A stretch of DNA of 64,000 bases from Saccharicrinis fermentans DSM 9555 = JCM 21142 (GTDB lineage Bacteria; Bacteroidota; Bacteroidia; Bacteroidales; Marinilabiliaceae), in assembly GCF_000517085.1 (NCBI RefSeq), contig NZ_KI912107.1, forward strand, positions 752,425 through 816,424. Direction: 5' to 3'. Below the pieces are notes generated by a model. The model worked only from the letters and a program-made list of their open reading frames with translations. It ran no database searches and was not told the DNA's origin. A program made the position numbers and the translations under genes. Below are positions 17,358-26,512 of the stretch, in pieces. Every line of letters starts with the position of its first letter. The stretch's first letter is position 1.

Positions 17358-18389
17358 ATGAATATGATAGATACTATAGATACGTCTTCTTTAAAGACGA
17401 CCATTCAAAATGCTGCGCATATTGTTATTATACCACATTTGAATCCGGATGGTGATGCCATGGGGTCCTCTTTGGGTATTTTCCATGTATTGAAAAATAT
17501 AGGCAAAAAGGTGCATGTGGTTTCACCGTCCGCCTATCCTAAATTTTTGTCCTGGATGAAGGGTGCGGATGAGGCTGTTAATTTCGAAGAAAAGCCACAA
17601 GAGGCAATAGAAATATTGCATGATGCAGATCTGCTTGTGTTTGTTGATTTTAATTGCTTGAAACGCACGGGGAAGCTGGAAGAGGAAATAAGAAAACTGG
17701 ATGTGTCCAAAATTATGATTGATCATCATCCATACCCTGACCCAATCGCGGAAGTCATGATCTCGGTTCCTTCGTCATCATCTACCTGCGAATTAGCCTA
17801 CCAAACACTTAGTAGCTTGGGGTGGAATGATTTTGTAGACAGTTGTGCAGCAGAATGTTTTTATACAGGTATTATGACAGATACCGGGTCTTTGAGTTAT
17901 AATTCATCTAATCCAGAGACCTATCGAATGGTTGCTGGTTTGTTGGAAAAGAATATTGACAAAGATAAAATTCATCAGTTGGTTTTTCATAGTAATTCTT
18001 TTTCAAGGATGAAATTATTGGGGCATGTTTTAGGTAGTAAATTGGTTTTGATGCCTGAACAAGAAGCAGCTTATATGTGTTTGAGTAGTAAAGAACTGGA
18101 AGCCTATGATTTTCAGCCGGGGGACACCGAAGGTTTTGTAAATTACCCCTTGGGTATTGCAGGAATCAATGTCTCTGCTTTTTTTATGGAAAAAGAAGGG
18201 AAGGTAAAATGTTCCTTCCGTTCAAGAGGCGATTTTCCTGTGAATCTGTTTTCTGAGTCTCATTTCTCTGGAGGTGGTCACCGTAATGCAGCAGGAGGAG
18301 AGTCTGTATTATCTTTGGAGTTAACTGTTGATAAGTTTAAAACTGAACTACCTGTGTTTTATGAGAAATTTAAAAAAAATGAATTATAA
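17358..18389 (+). CDS. nrnA: DHH/DHHA1 phosphoesterase, NrnA-like (nanoRNase / pAp phosphatase)
   Basis: The product is about 343 residues from the ATG at 17358; another ATG is two codons later. The DHH domain has NPDGDAMGSS, FVDFN and IMIDHHPYPD, and the DHHA1 domain ends in GGGHRNAAGG, so the two-metal site and the RNA-binding motif are intact. NrnA-type enzymes degrade 2-5 nt RNAs and convert pAp to AMP. The frame overlaps the start of the next gene, a FKBP lipoprotein, an arrangement I recall around gldI in gliding Bacteroidota, so co-expression is likely. Confidence 0.88.
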   Translation: MNMIDTIDTSSLKTTIQNAAHIVIIPHLNPDGDAMGSSLGIFHVLKNIGKKVHVVSPSAYPKFLSWMKGADEAVNFEEKPQEAIEILHDADLLVFVDFNCLKRTGKLEEEIRKLDVSKIMIDHHPYPDPIAEVMISVPSSSSTCELAYQTLSSLGWNDFVDSCAAECFYTGIMTDTGSLSYNSSNPETYRMVAGLLEKNIDKDKIHQLVFHSNSFSRMKLLGHVLGSKLVLMPEQEAAYMCLSSKELEAYDFQPGDTEGFVNYPLGIAGINVSAFFMEKEGKVKCSFRSRGDFPVNLFSESHFSGGGHRNAAGGESVLSLELTVDKFKTELPVFYEKFKKNEL

Positions 18390-18933
18390 AAGCGTAAGTA
18401 TTGTTGCTCTGTCGTTACTTATTATGGGTGGATGTAAGTTGCAAAGTAGTGATAAACCATTAAAACGTAAAGTAACTGCTGAGGAGCTTATCTCGGTGAA
18501 TAGATATATGGTGGAACAGGACGCTTCGGCCATTAAAGAATACGTGGAAAGAAACGATTATCATATGTTGGAAACTCAGACTGGCCTTTGGTATCAAATT
18601 GAAGAGATGGGGGAAGGTGAGTTGGTACAGAAAGGGGACGTGGTTAAAATTGCCTATGATGTTTCCCTATTGGATGGAACGCATTGTTATTCGTCAGATT
18701 CATTGGGTTATAAATCTTTTAAGGTTGGTCAAGGAGGTGTTGAGTCTGGTTTAGAGGAAGGGATCTTATTGCTGCGTAAGGGAGCTAAGGCAACTTTTAT
18801 TATGCCTCCACATAGGGCACATGGTTTAGTGGGCGATGATGATAAAGTGCCAGGAAGATCTACTCTTTTATATAAAGTTGAGTTGGTCGATCTGAAACGA
18901 GCCATGGGAATGGATTCACACACGGGGGGATGA
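18379..18933 (+). CDS. FKBP-type peptidyl-prolyl isomerase lipoprotein, GldI-like
   Basis: The product is about 184 residues. The start at 18379 is chosen for the A-rich leader; 18361 is possible and gives a longer basic N-region. The signal peptide ends at a lipobox-like IMGGC, making it an envelope lipoprotein. The FKBP domain (about 75-175) has GDVVKIAYDVSLLDGT, VESGLEEGILLLRKG and FIMPPHRAHG. GldI proteins of this type are needed for gliding and T9SS function in Flavobacterium; overlap with an nrnA-like gene supports that reading. The last residues, KRAMGMDSHTGG, are encoded by a type 1 repeat module, so the native C-terminus was probably replaced or extended. Confidence 0.8.
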   Translation: MNYKSVSIVALSLLIMGGCKLQSSDKPLKRKVTAEELISVNRYMVEQDASAIKEYVERNDYHMLETQTGLWYQIEEMGEGELVQKGDVVKIAYDVSLLDGTHCYSSDSLGYKSFKVGQGGVESGLEEGILLLRKGAKATFIMPPHRAHGLVGDDDKVPGRSTLLYKVELVDLKRAMGMDSHTGG

Positions 18934-18987
18934 TTAATTATGGCGAGTTTCGTATGACCATTGAAAGAAAAATATAATCATATAAAA
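18893..18987 (+). repeat. Dispersed structured module, type 1 (copy E), overlapping a gene end
   Basis: TGAAACGAGCCATGGGAATG and the following GATTCACACAC are identical to copy A1. Outer arms GAAACGAGCCAT and ATGGCGAGTTTC pair with two mismatches. The tail ATGACCATTGAAAGAAAAAT then ATAATCATATAAAA lacks the terminal ATG. The left arm forms the end of the FKBP coding sequence. Confidence 0.75.
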
Positions 18988-19185
18988 AGGCATTCGTAAC
19001 TTTTATCTTGCAAAAATGCTAAGTAGATCGCTTAAAATGGAAAATATCCTTTAGGTGAGAGATCTTGAATATGGATTTTTATTGTTGGGAACTTCTATGT
19101 TTTACTTGTATTTGTCTTCAAAATTTAACATCAACATCCTTAACTTCAAGTTCTTATCCTGTACTGTATATGAATGCGAGTTATC
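18988..19185. other. Gap between convergent genes, no gene seen
   Basis: No convincing frame or further repeat apart from the module before it and the terminator after it. Confidence 0.4.
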
Positions 19186-19224
19186 ATAAAAAAGCCACTG
19201 ACCAAACAAATGGGCAGTGGCTTT
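19186..19224 (-). terminator. Terminator of the carboxyltransferase gene
   Basis: AAAGCCACTG (19191-19200) pairs with CAGTGGCTTT (19215-19224). On the minus strand it is followed by TTTTTT. Confidence 0.85.
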
Positions 19225-19246
19225 ACCTTATAAATTAATTCGTATA

Positions 19247-21667
19247 TTAACCCTGAACTAAGTCAAGTACTTTGGTGTCTGCAGCAACAGTATCACCCAC
19301 TTCAACAAATATTTCGTTAACCGTACCGGCAAAGTCAGATGAAATACTGTTTTCCATTTTCATGGCCTCAAGAATAACAACAACTTGACCTTTGTTTACC
19401 TGATCGCCTGGTTTTACTTGTATATCAAGGATTTTGCCTGGCATTGGCACTGTAACCGCTTTTGTTGGACCTGTAGCTTTAGGAGCTGCTTTAGGGGCCG
19501 CTTTTTCTGTACTGGTAGCAGGGGACACAGGCTGATCCACAACATTCATAATGGCAGTGTCAGCAGCAACGGTCTCGCCTTCTTCTACTATTAGAGAGTT
19601 TACATATCCAGCATAGTTTGAGGTGATGCTGTTTTCCATCTTCATAGCTTCCAATATGGCAACAGGCTGATCTTTCTCGATTTTGTCACCTTGTTTTACA
19701 AGATATTGTAGAACTTTACCAGGCATCGGAACAGTAATCGATTTCGCAGGTCTTGTTGCTTTTTGTGCAGCTTTCGCTGTTTCATTTGGAGTAGTAGAAG
19801 TGGCAGATGGAGTTACAGGTTCGCTTACGATATCCATAATGGCAGTGTCGGCTGCGACAGTTTCACCTTCGTCTACAAGCAGAGAATTTACATAGCCAGC
19901 ATAATTGGATGTAATACTATTTTCCATTTTCATAGCTTCTAAAATAGCTATTGGCTGATCTTTTTCTACTTTGTCACCTGGTTTTACAAGATATTGTAAA
20001 ATTCTGCCTGGCATTGGAACAGTAATTTTTTTACCGCTTACTTTTTTTACTGCTTTGGGAGCTTCAGAGCTAGCTTCTTTTGTTGCTGGATTGTTGGCTT
20101 GTTTGGCTTCCCATGCAGCTTTCTTAACACCTTTCAGGTAGTTTTTGGCTACCATTGGGAATAATTCAAGCAATAACACTTCTTCTTCGTTTTCGGCTAG
20201 TTTAACGCCTCCAAATTCATCTAATACAGGGTTTGGCTGCATTTTATAAGTAGAAGTATCAAACGGACGTTCATCTTTGTGTCCACATATTTTTTCACGG
20301 AAGTCTGGATCCACAGGAATAGGTGTTTCACCATACTCACCTTTAACCAGACTAATAAACTGGTTAGATACGTTGGTATACATCGCACTTCCTTTTTTAG
20401 TGTCCATGGCACAGTTTACTGCCTGAGCACCTACGATCTGACTAGTGGGAGTTACCAATGGAGGTAAACCTGCGTCTAAACGTACTTGAGGAATCAGTTT
20501 CATGGCGTCTTCCAGAATATCTTCTGATTTAAGAGCCTTCAACTGTGCAACCATGTTGGTATACATTCCTCCAGGTATCTGCGCATTTTTAACCAATTCA
20601 TTTGGTTTAGGGAAATTAAAATAAGCTTCAATGGCATGGCAAGAACGTACTAATTCTTGTTCATCACCTTCTTTGGCATTTTTAATCGCCTTGTCAAATT
20701 CGGCTTCAATTTCTGCAGGAAGTGTGTCTGTGAGAGGATTAAATGGATTTGGGTAGTTTTTACCAGCGTCCACATCCGCTAATTCTTGGCGTATATTATA
20801 TAATTCTTTGTTGATTTTAGCAACCGCTTCCATGTTTACATCCATTTCAATACCTAATTTTTTTGTGAATAGGTATATTAATTCAATGGCAGGAGCAGCT
20901 GGTCCACCAGCAAAGTTCCAGATGTTAGTATCTACCACATCAGCACCTGCTATGATAGCAGATAATACAGCTGCTAGTCCATAGCCTGGCGTACAGTGTG
21001 TGTGAAAATCAACAGGTACTTGAACCGCTTTTTTGAACTCACTCACTAATTTTGTAACGCGCATTGGAGGAATTAAACCACTCATATCTTTGATCGTGAT
21101 CATATCAGCTCCTAACTTCTCAAGTTCTTTGGCCTTGTTTACAAAATATTCGTCTGTAAATACTGGCTTAGGTAGTGATTTTTCGTCTTGTGAAGTTGAA
21201 GCAGTCTTGTAATCTGGATCAATGGTGTAACAAACAGCACAGTCTGCAATACCACCGTGTTCTTTTACATATTTAATGGTGGATTTTACATTGTTGATAT
21301 CGTTGAGCGCATCAAAAATACGCATAATACCTAACCCAGAACTAATTGCATTTTTACAAAAACCATCAATGATGTCATTGGTATATGGCGTATATCCAAA
21401 TAAGTTTCTTCCGCGTGAAAGTGCAGTAAGCTTGCTGACGTCTCCTACGGCTTTTTTGATGGACTGAAGACGTGTCCATGGGTTCTCGTTTAAGTAACGC
21501 ATTACAGAGTCTGGTACGGCTCCACCCCAAACTTCCATTGCATAAAAGTTCGCATCCTTGTAAAAAGGTAAAACGCGATCAATTTGCTCTTGTCGCATTC
21601 TGGTTGCAAATAACGACTGCTGACCATCTCTGAGTGTTAGGTCTCGTATCAATAATTTCTTTGACAT
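19247..21667 (-). CDS. PycB/OadA-type carboxyltransferase with three tandem biotinyl domains
   Basis: The protein has 806 residues. The carboxyltransferase TIM barrel (about 5-300) starts RDLTLRDGQQSLFATRM and carries the catalytic-site segments MEVWGGA, MITIKDMSG and DFHTHCTPG; a PYC_OADA region follows (to about 500). Then come three biotin-attachment domains, about 548-610, 644-706 and 738-806, each with an AMKM biotinylation site (K580, K676, K770), joined by Ala/Pro/Lys/Thr linkers. Relatives normally have one. The first two domains are near copies. The enzyme moves CO2 between biotin and pyruvate/oxaloacetate; whether it acts as a carboxylase or Na+-pump decarboxylase cannot be told, as no biotin carboxylase or beta subunit is nearby. 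Confidence 0.88.
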   Translation of the reverse strand: MSKKLLIRDLTLRDGQQSLFATRMRQEQIDRVLPFYKDANFYAMEVWGGAVPDSVMRYLNENPWTRLQSIKKAVGDVSKLTALSRGRNLFGYTPYTNDIIDGFCKNAISSGLGIMRIFDALNDINNVKSTIKYVKEHGGIADCAVCYTIDPDYKTASTSQDEKSLPKPVFTDEYFVNKAKELEKLGADMITIKDMSGLIPPMRVTKLVSEFKKAVQVPVDFHTHCTPGYGLAAVLSAIIAGADVVDTNIWNFAGGPAAPAIELIYLFTKKLGIEMDVNMEAVAKINKELYNIRQELADVDAGKNYPNPFNPLTDTLPAEIEAEFDKAIKNAKEGDEQELVRSCHAIEAYFNFPKPNELVKNAQIPGGMYTNMVAQLKALKSEDILEDAMKLIPQVRLDAGLPPLVTPTSQIVGAQAVNCAMDTKKGSAMYTNVSNQFISLVKGEYGETPIPVDPDFREKICGHKDERPFDTSTYKMQPNPVLDEFGGVKLAENEEEVLLLELFPMVAKNYLKGVKKAAWEAKQANNPATKEASSEAPKAVKKVSGKKITVPMPGRILQYLVKPGDKVEKDQPIAILEAMKMENSITSNYAGYVNSLLVDEGETVAADTAIMDIVSEPVTPSATSTTPNETAKAAQKATRPAKSITVPMPGKVLQYLVKQGDKIEKDQPVAILEAMKMENSITSNYAGYVNSLIVEEGETVAADTAIMNVVDQPVSPATSTEKAAPKAAPKATGPTKAVTVPMPGKILDIQVKPGDQVNKGQVVVILEAMKMENSISSDFAGTVNEIFVEVGDTVAADTKVLDLVQG

Positions 21668-21707
21668 GTTTTTGGTTTGCTACGGTTATTACTGAATTAT
21701 TTTGACA

Positions 21708-21738
21708 CAAAATTAATATATTACTACTTGTTTGCAAC
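21708..21738 (-). promoter_or_regulatory. Promoter of the carboxyltransferase gene
   Basis: On the minus strand, TAATTTTG at 21708-21715 (TAnnTTTG) lies 19 bases from a GTTG at 21735-21738, giving a good Bacteroidota promoter about 40 bases before the start codon. Confidence 0.65.
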
Positions 21739-22101
21739 CTTTATTTGGTAGGTATTATACCTATTTTATAACATGCTTTTTTGTAATAAAGAAATTTTTC
21801 TTTAATATTACACTGCCTTTAAAGATATTTGCTTTAAAGTTCGGAAAAACCTGATTTTTGTCGTGTTTTATGGCTCTTCGCACCAAGAAAAGTATTTGAA
21901 TTTTTTTTATGTATAGCCTTTTTTTTCTGGAAAGATCATTGTTAACAACAATTAATAATTATTCACAGAGTTTTCGTTTAAAGGCATCACTTAATTTTAC
22001 TGTAATTAAAATGTATTAGGGGGAATCACTCCTTGTGGGCTTGCATATAAAGGCCGATAGAAAATGAGGGTAGTGAGCTTATTTTTAGTTGTTTGCTTTA
22101 T
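21739..22101. other. Intergenic stretch, no gene seen
   Basis: It is AT-rich, between two minus-strand genes. It contains AAAGATATTTGCTTTAAA near 21824, a short sequence that also occurs near 8060 and, inverted and slightly altered, near 16185. No open frame with plausible composition. Confidence 0.4.
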
Positions 22102-22824
22102 TTACTTGATTTTATTTAAGAACTCTTCTTTGTATATTTCCCCAATTGGAATCCACTGGTCGTTTATAACAATTCGGTTTTTAGTGATTGATTTTATGTG
22201 ATGAATAGAAACAATAAACGATTTGTGCACGCGCACAAAGCCATGGTCTTGTATGGTAAGTAATATGTTTTTGAGGGAGTTGTGTGTTACAATGGGTTTG
22301 GAGGAGCTCATCAGGTGAATTTTTATGTAATCTTTGAGTCCTTCAATGTACAAAATGTCTGCAAAATTTATTTTTCGCTCTTTATAGTCTACTTTGATGA
22401 AAAAATAATCTTGCTTTTGTACTTCTAATTTGGCTGTAGCTTCTGCCAAGGAGCTTTGGTTTTTGAGAGAATGGTAGTTAATAGCTTTGTTGGCCGCCTT
22501 TAAAAAACGGTCGAAAGGGATGGGTTTAACCAAGTAATCTATCGCATTCAGGTCAAATGCTTCAATGGCATGTTCTGAGTATGCTGTTGTAAATATAAAC
22601 ATGGGTTTCGTCTCAATACTTTTGATGAAATCAAGACCCGTTACGTTGGGCATGTGAATGTCTAAAAATACCAGGTTTATATCGTATTTGCGCAGACAGT
22701 CAAAGGCTTCAAATGCAGAGCTGCATTTGGCCTTTAATATTAAGAACGGAATTTTAGAAACATAGTTTTCTATTAAATCCTGGGCTAAAGGTTCATCGTC
22801 AACTATAATACAGTTAATGGTCAT
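22102..22824 (-). CDS. LytTR-family response regulator
   Basis: The protein has 240 residues. A receiver domain (1-120) has the acidic pair DDE and phospho-acceptor Asp in FLDIHMP, with the switch Thr and Lys (TTAY, LVKP). A LytTR DNA-binding domain (about 140-238) has YIEGLKDYIKIH and FVRVHKSFIVS. Its start overlaps the end of the upstream kinase gene by 11 bases, so the two form a pair. Targets are unknown; members often control envelope or polysaccharide genes. Confidence 0.92.
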   Translation of the reverse strand: MTINCIIVDDEPLAQDLIENYVSKIPFLILKAKCSSAFEAFDCLRKYDINLVFLDIHMPNVTGLDFIKSIETKPMFIFTTAYSEHAIEAFDLNAIDYLVKPIPFDRFLKAANKAINYHSLKNQSSLAEATAKLEVQKQDYFFIKVDYKERKINFADILYIEGLKDYIKIHLMSSSKPIVTHNSLKNILLTIQDHGFVRVHKSFIVSIHHIKSITKNRIVINDQWIPIGEIYKEEFLNKIK

Positions 22825-23902
22825 TTAAATATAATGTTAGTTTTACCATGAATTTATTTTCATTTTCGCTGATGTCTAATGTATATTGATTTTTATACAA
22901 AAGTTCCAGTCTCTTCTTTATGTTTCTTAATCCAAAACCCGATTGTTGGGCTATTTTTTCTTTACGACTAAGTGTACTGTTAATTACCAGCAAGGTTATT
23001 TCCTGTTCTTCAATAGATATTTCAATATCGATGGAACAACTATTGGTATAATCGATGCCATGTTTAAAGGCATTTTCTATAAAAGGTAAAAAAATGAGCG
23101 GTTCTATTTTTTTGTCACCTATCTTTCCTCTTACGTAATAATCAATGTCAACACTTTTGGCCAGTCGTATTCGCTGTAAATCTATAAAATTTTGGACGTA
23201 GTTGATCTCATCCTTTAAAAATACCTTTTCTTTATTCGCTTCATATATATTATAACGCATTAGCTCCGATAGTTTTAATATAATTTGCGGTGTTTTGTCT
23301 GACTTTAATTGTGCCAGAGAGTAAATATTGTTGAGTGTGTTAAAGAAAAAATGCGGATCTATCTGTGATTTAAGGTAGGATAATTCAGCGTTTAATTTTT
23401 CTTTTTTAATCTCGTTTTTTTCTTTTTCATTATTTAGCCAACTGGCGGTTACCTTGATGCTTGTACCGATTCCGATCAATGCCAATGCAATTACTAAAAA
23501 TATGTTTCCTCTTTCGTTTATATGCAGATAGGTGTGTGTATGCTCTTTCTCATTTATGGTGTTGAATGATTCAAGCAGTATTGTGTGATTACCTGTAAGA
23601 GGATTGACTCCTATGGATTTGATGAAAAATAAAACGAATGCCAATAGGATGACAAGTGATGCGAAATATAAAAAAAATCTTTTCTTAAAAAGAAATAGAG
23701 GGACAAGTCCTGAAAAATTTATATAAAAAATACTGATTATAAGTGTGTTTATGATGGCAAACTGTTTGATAGGTACCATCGCCAAATTAAAGTCGAAAAT
23801 GAACAATAATGGGCTGGAAAATAACAGGAGCCAAAATAAGGTGTGGATTAGTACAATGTAGATATTTATATTTTTTTTGACCACTTTTTTATTTTTAAGC
23901 AT
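22814..23902 (-). CDS. LytS/YehU-type sensor histidine kinase
   Basis: The protein has 362 residues. Four membrane helices (about 13-35, 45-70, 75-95 and 130-152) are followed by a His_kinase (LytS) domain with SQIDPHFFFNTLNNI, whose His is the phosphorylation site, and a HATPase region with PFIENAFKHGI and GFGLRNIKKRL. There is a periplasmic loop of only about 30-40 residues between helices 3 and 4, so the signal is likely sensed in the membrane. It is the first gene of the two-gene operon with the LytTR regulator. Confidence 0.9.
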   Translation of the reverse strand: MLKNKKVVKKNINIYIVLIHTLFWLLLFSSPLLFIFDFNLAMVPIKQFAIINTLIISIFYINFSGLVPLFLFKKRFFLYFASLVILLAFVLFFIKSIGVNPLTGNHTILLESFNTINEKEHTHTYLHINERGNIFLVIALALIGIGTSIKVTASWLNNEKEKNEIKKEKLNAELSYLKSQIDPHFFFNTLNNIYSLAQLKSDKTPQIILKLSELMRYNIYEANKEKVFLKDEINYVQNFIDLQRIRLAKSVDIDYYVRGKIGDKKIEPLIFLPFIENAFKHGIDYTNSCSIDIEISIEEQEITLLVINSTLSRKEKIAQQSGFGLRNIKKRLELLYKNQYTLDISENENKFMVKLTLYLNDH

Positions 23903-24076
23903 AAAAATATTAATTTTTCGGGGTACTGGCTAATTTGTGCTATCAACAGGTAAATTTATTCTTCAAGCGGTTGTTTTTTGTATATATATATTCTTTGAAA
24001 AACAGCCAATATACTAATACTTTGTACTTGTGGACAAATTAGCTTGTATAGAGACATACATTTGTAAGGAATTTTC

Positions 24077-24084
24077 TATTTTTG
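24077..24084 (+). promoter_or_regulatory. Promoter -7 box of the SLC13 permease gene
   Basis: TATTTTTG fits TAnnTTTG, 30 bases before the start codon; the -33 element is not clear. Confidence 0.45.
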
Positions 24085-24113
24085 TGGGTCATTGGAGAAA
24101 TTTTTAATTCCTT

Positions 24114-25892
24114 ATGCAGCATTTTGATGTAATCATTGTATTTGTCGTCCTAGTATTTATCTTAATATCGCTATATAAAGAGCTTTTAGGAGCTGCTTTT
24201 ACTTTTTTTGTAGCAGTAATGGTATTGGGTTTTTTTGGTGTTTTAACGCCTAGTGAGATATTGGCAGGTTTTGCCAATGAGCAAATTGCAGTCATCATGA
24301 TGCTGTTATTGTTAGGCGATGCCATACGGCAAATATCTGTTATTGAAATATTTTTTAGCAGAATCTTTCCCAGAACCAGTGGGTATAGGGGGTTCTTGTC
24401 GCGTATTATGTTTTGGATAGGTGGTTTTTCTGCCTTTCTGAACAACACTCCCTTGGTAGCCGTGATGATGCCTTATGTGCATAATTGGAGCAAGCGTAAT
24501 AATATTTCCCCATCGAAACTTCTTCTGCCTTTGTCATATGCTGCTATTCTTGGAGGTTGTGTGACTTTGATAGGTACCTCAACCAATTTAATTGTTAATG
24601 GGATGGTCATTGATCAAACCATTTTTCCGGATATGGAACCCTTGCATATGTTCGATTTCTTTTGGGTAGGTTTTCCAATGTTGATTATTGGTTTTTTATA
24701 TCTTTTCTTTTTTGCGCATAAATTATTGCCTGATAGAAATCCTCTTAATCAGGAAATTACTGAATCTGAACGTAAATATATGGTGGAAGCTGTGGTCCGA
24801 AAATCCTCTAAGCTAATCGGTAAGACAGTGGAGGAATGTGGTTTTTCAAATGAACGAGGATTGTTTTTGGCCGAAGTGATGAGAGGTAAGTATACCTTAC
24901 AGGTTTTTGATAAGGATTTTGTGCTGGAAGCAGGTGACTTATTACGATTTGCCGGAGAGTCAGAGGAAATAGCGAATTTATTGTCGGATGGGAGTGGACT
25001 TACTTTGCCTACGGTAGGAATGATGAGTAAACTCAAGAGAGCAGATGTTGTTGAGATTGTTATCTCACACAATTCATCACTCATCTCTAAACAGGTTAAG
25101 GAAGTTAATTTCAGGGGTAAATATGATTCTGTGCTCCTGGCAATGCATCGTAATGGAGAGCGTGTTATTGGTAAGCTTGAAGAGGTGAAGTTGAAGGCCG
25201 GTGATGTGATTCTTCTTTTGGCAGGTGATGATTTTATGTCTCGTTCTCAGGATGATATCGATTTTTATCTTATTTCTAAGGTGAAAGAAGTGCGTAAGCC
25301 TGAACGGTATAAAATATGGACTTTATTTGGGGGCACTCTGTTGGCTATCTTTTTATCAGCATTGAATCTGATCCCTCTTTTTATGGGACTGTTGGTTGTG
25401 TTGGTTGTGATTAATATTTTGAAAGTGGTGAGTGCTAAGGATCTTCCTAAGAATATAGATTATAACTTGGCTGTTATTATTGCTTTATCCTTGGCGTTAG
25501 GTACGGCAATGATTAAAACAGGAGTAGCCGATATGGTGGCTGATGTCTTGATCTCCATATTCTTTCCCTTGGGGAAAATAGCAGTATTAACAGGTATATA
25601 TCTGATTACAACATTATTGGCTGCTTATATTACGAATAAGGCAGCAGTGGCTATTGTATTCCCTATTTCTTTGACTGCTGCCCATACCTTGGGTCTGAAT
25701 CCCTTGCCTTTTGCTTTAGTGGTTTCTTTTGCTGCTGCAGCTAACTTTTTGACTCCCATTGGTTACCAAACCAACTTGATGGTGTACGGACCTGGAGGTT
25801 ATAATTTTAAGGATTTTTTTAAAATAGGCTGGCCACTGACAATCATTTATATGGTCGTTACTATTGTTATTTTAAATTATATGTATTTTTGA
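24114..25892 (+). CDS. SLC13/DASS-family permease with two RCK_C (TrkA-C) domains
   Basis: The protein has 592 residues: about five membrane helices (1-205), two TrkA-C/RCK_C cytosolic domains (about 210-375, with AGDLLRFAG and AGDVILLLAG), then five or six more helices (395-592). The transporter motifs LNNTPLVAVMMPY, LIGTSTNLIVNG and the matching C-terminal repeat ITNKAAVAIVFPIS ... TPIGYQTNLMVYGPGG are present. This is the architecture of Na+-coupled dicarboxylate or sulfate importers with ligand-gated cytosolic domains. The substrate cannot be fixed from sequence. Confidence 0.85.
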   Translation: MQHFDVIIVFVVLVFILISLYKELLGAAFTFFVAVMVLGFFGVLTPSEILAGFANEQIAVIMMLLLLGDAIRQISVIEIFFSRIFPRTSGYRGFLSRIMFWIGGFSAFLNNTPLVAVMMPYVHNWSKRNNISPSKLLLPLSYAAILGGCVTLIGTSTNLIVNGMVIDQTIFPDMEPLHMFDFFWVGFPMLIIGFLYLFFFAHKLLPDRNPLNQEITESERKYMVEAVVRKSSKLIGKTVEECGFSNERGLFLAEVMRGKYTLQVFDKDFVLEAGDLLRFAGESEEIANLLSDGSGLTLPTVGMMSKLKRADVVEIVISHNSSLISKQVKEVNFRGKYDSVLLAMHRNGERVIGKLEEVKLKAGDVILLLAGDDFMSRSQDDIDFYLISKVKEVRKPERYKIWTLFGGTLLAIFLSALNLIPLFMGLLVVLVVINILKVVSAKDLPKNIDYNLAVIIALSLALGTAMIKTGVADMVADVLISIFFPLGKIAVLTGIYLITTLLAAYITNKAAVAIVFPISLTAAHTLGLNPLPFALVVSFAAAANFLTPIGYQTNLMVYGPGGYNFKDFFKIGWPLTIIYMVVTIVILNYMYF

Positions 25893-25956
25893 AGTGGCTG
25901 TTGATAGCTGCTTTCTTTGGTCTGGTTGTGGTAGATAGAGCAGAAAGTTGCAGCTA

Positions 25957-26334
25957 TTATTTAGCTGCAATGGTTTCGATTTCTACTTTTACACCGAGGG
26001 GGAGTGCTTTGACTGCAAAAGCTGCCCGGGCTGGAGGATTTTCTTTGTAGTATCTTCCATAGACCTCGTTCATTGCTTTAAAATCATCCATGTCTGCCAA
26101 TAAACAAGTTGACTTAATGACATCCGAAAAAGAATATCCTGCTTGCGTTAAAATGGCGTCGATATTACGCATCACTTGCTCAGTTTGTGCTGTTATATCC
26201 TCCGCTTCAACTTTTCCTGTTGAGGGATTAATGGGGACTTGTCCGGATATATACAACATTCCATTTACTTCAACAGCTTGACTGTATGGTCCAATGGCAG
26301 CAGGTGCGTTTTCTGTGTTGATAATTTTTTTCAT
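25957..26334 (-). CDS. ridA: RidA family reactive-intermediate deaminase
   Basis: The 125-residue protein has the whole YjgF/YER057c/UK114 core: IGPYSQAVEVNGMLYISGQVP, the active-site Arg in NPPARAAFAV, and the C-terminal VEIETIAAK. It hydrolyses enamine/imine intermediates from PLP enzymes, protecting them from damage. The start codon is the ATG that ends a type 2 repeat module. A hairpin (TTGCAGCT and AGCTGCAA, 25948-25970) spans the stop codon and may end transcription. Convergent with the SLC13 gene. Confidence 0.94.
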   Translation of the reverse strand: MKKIINTENAPAAIGPYSQAVEVNGMLYISGQVPINPSTGKVEAEDITAQTEQVMRNIDAILTQAGYSFSDVIKSTCLLADMDDFKAMNEVYGRYYKENPPARAAFAVKALPLGVKVEIETIAAK

Positions 26335-26430
26335 GTGAGTAAAAATTAGCGAAACTTTATTAGCCAGTACAGGTTTTAATCATTCACTTGTGTGTCCAAT
26401 TGTTTGCGCTGGCCATGTCAGTTTTATATG
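26329..26430 (-). repeat. Dispersed structured module, type 2 (copy F)
   Basis: On the minus strand it runs CATATAAAACTGACATGGCC, then GACACACAAGTGAATGATT, then GGCTAATAAAGTTTCGCTAA and ends CACATGAAA. It is roughly four-fifths identical to the type 2 copy at 35895-35996 by eye. The terminal ATG is the ridA start codon. Confidence 0.78.
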
Positions 26431-26512
26431 TTAAATTTATCTTCTTTTTTTGTAAGCGTTTATACAATAGAATTGTGTTTCGATGTGAAAATACATTTCT
26501 GTTTTTAATATC

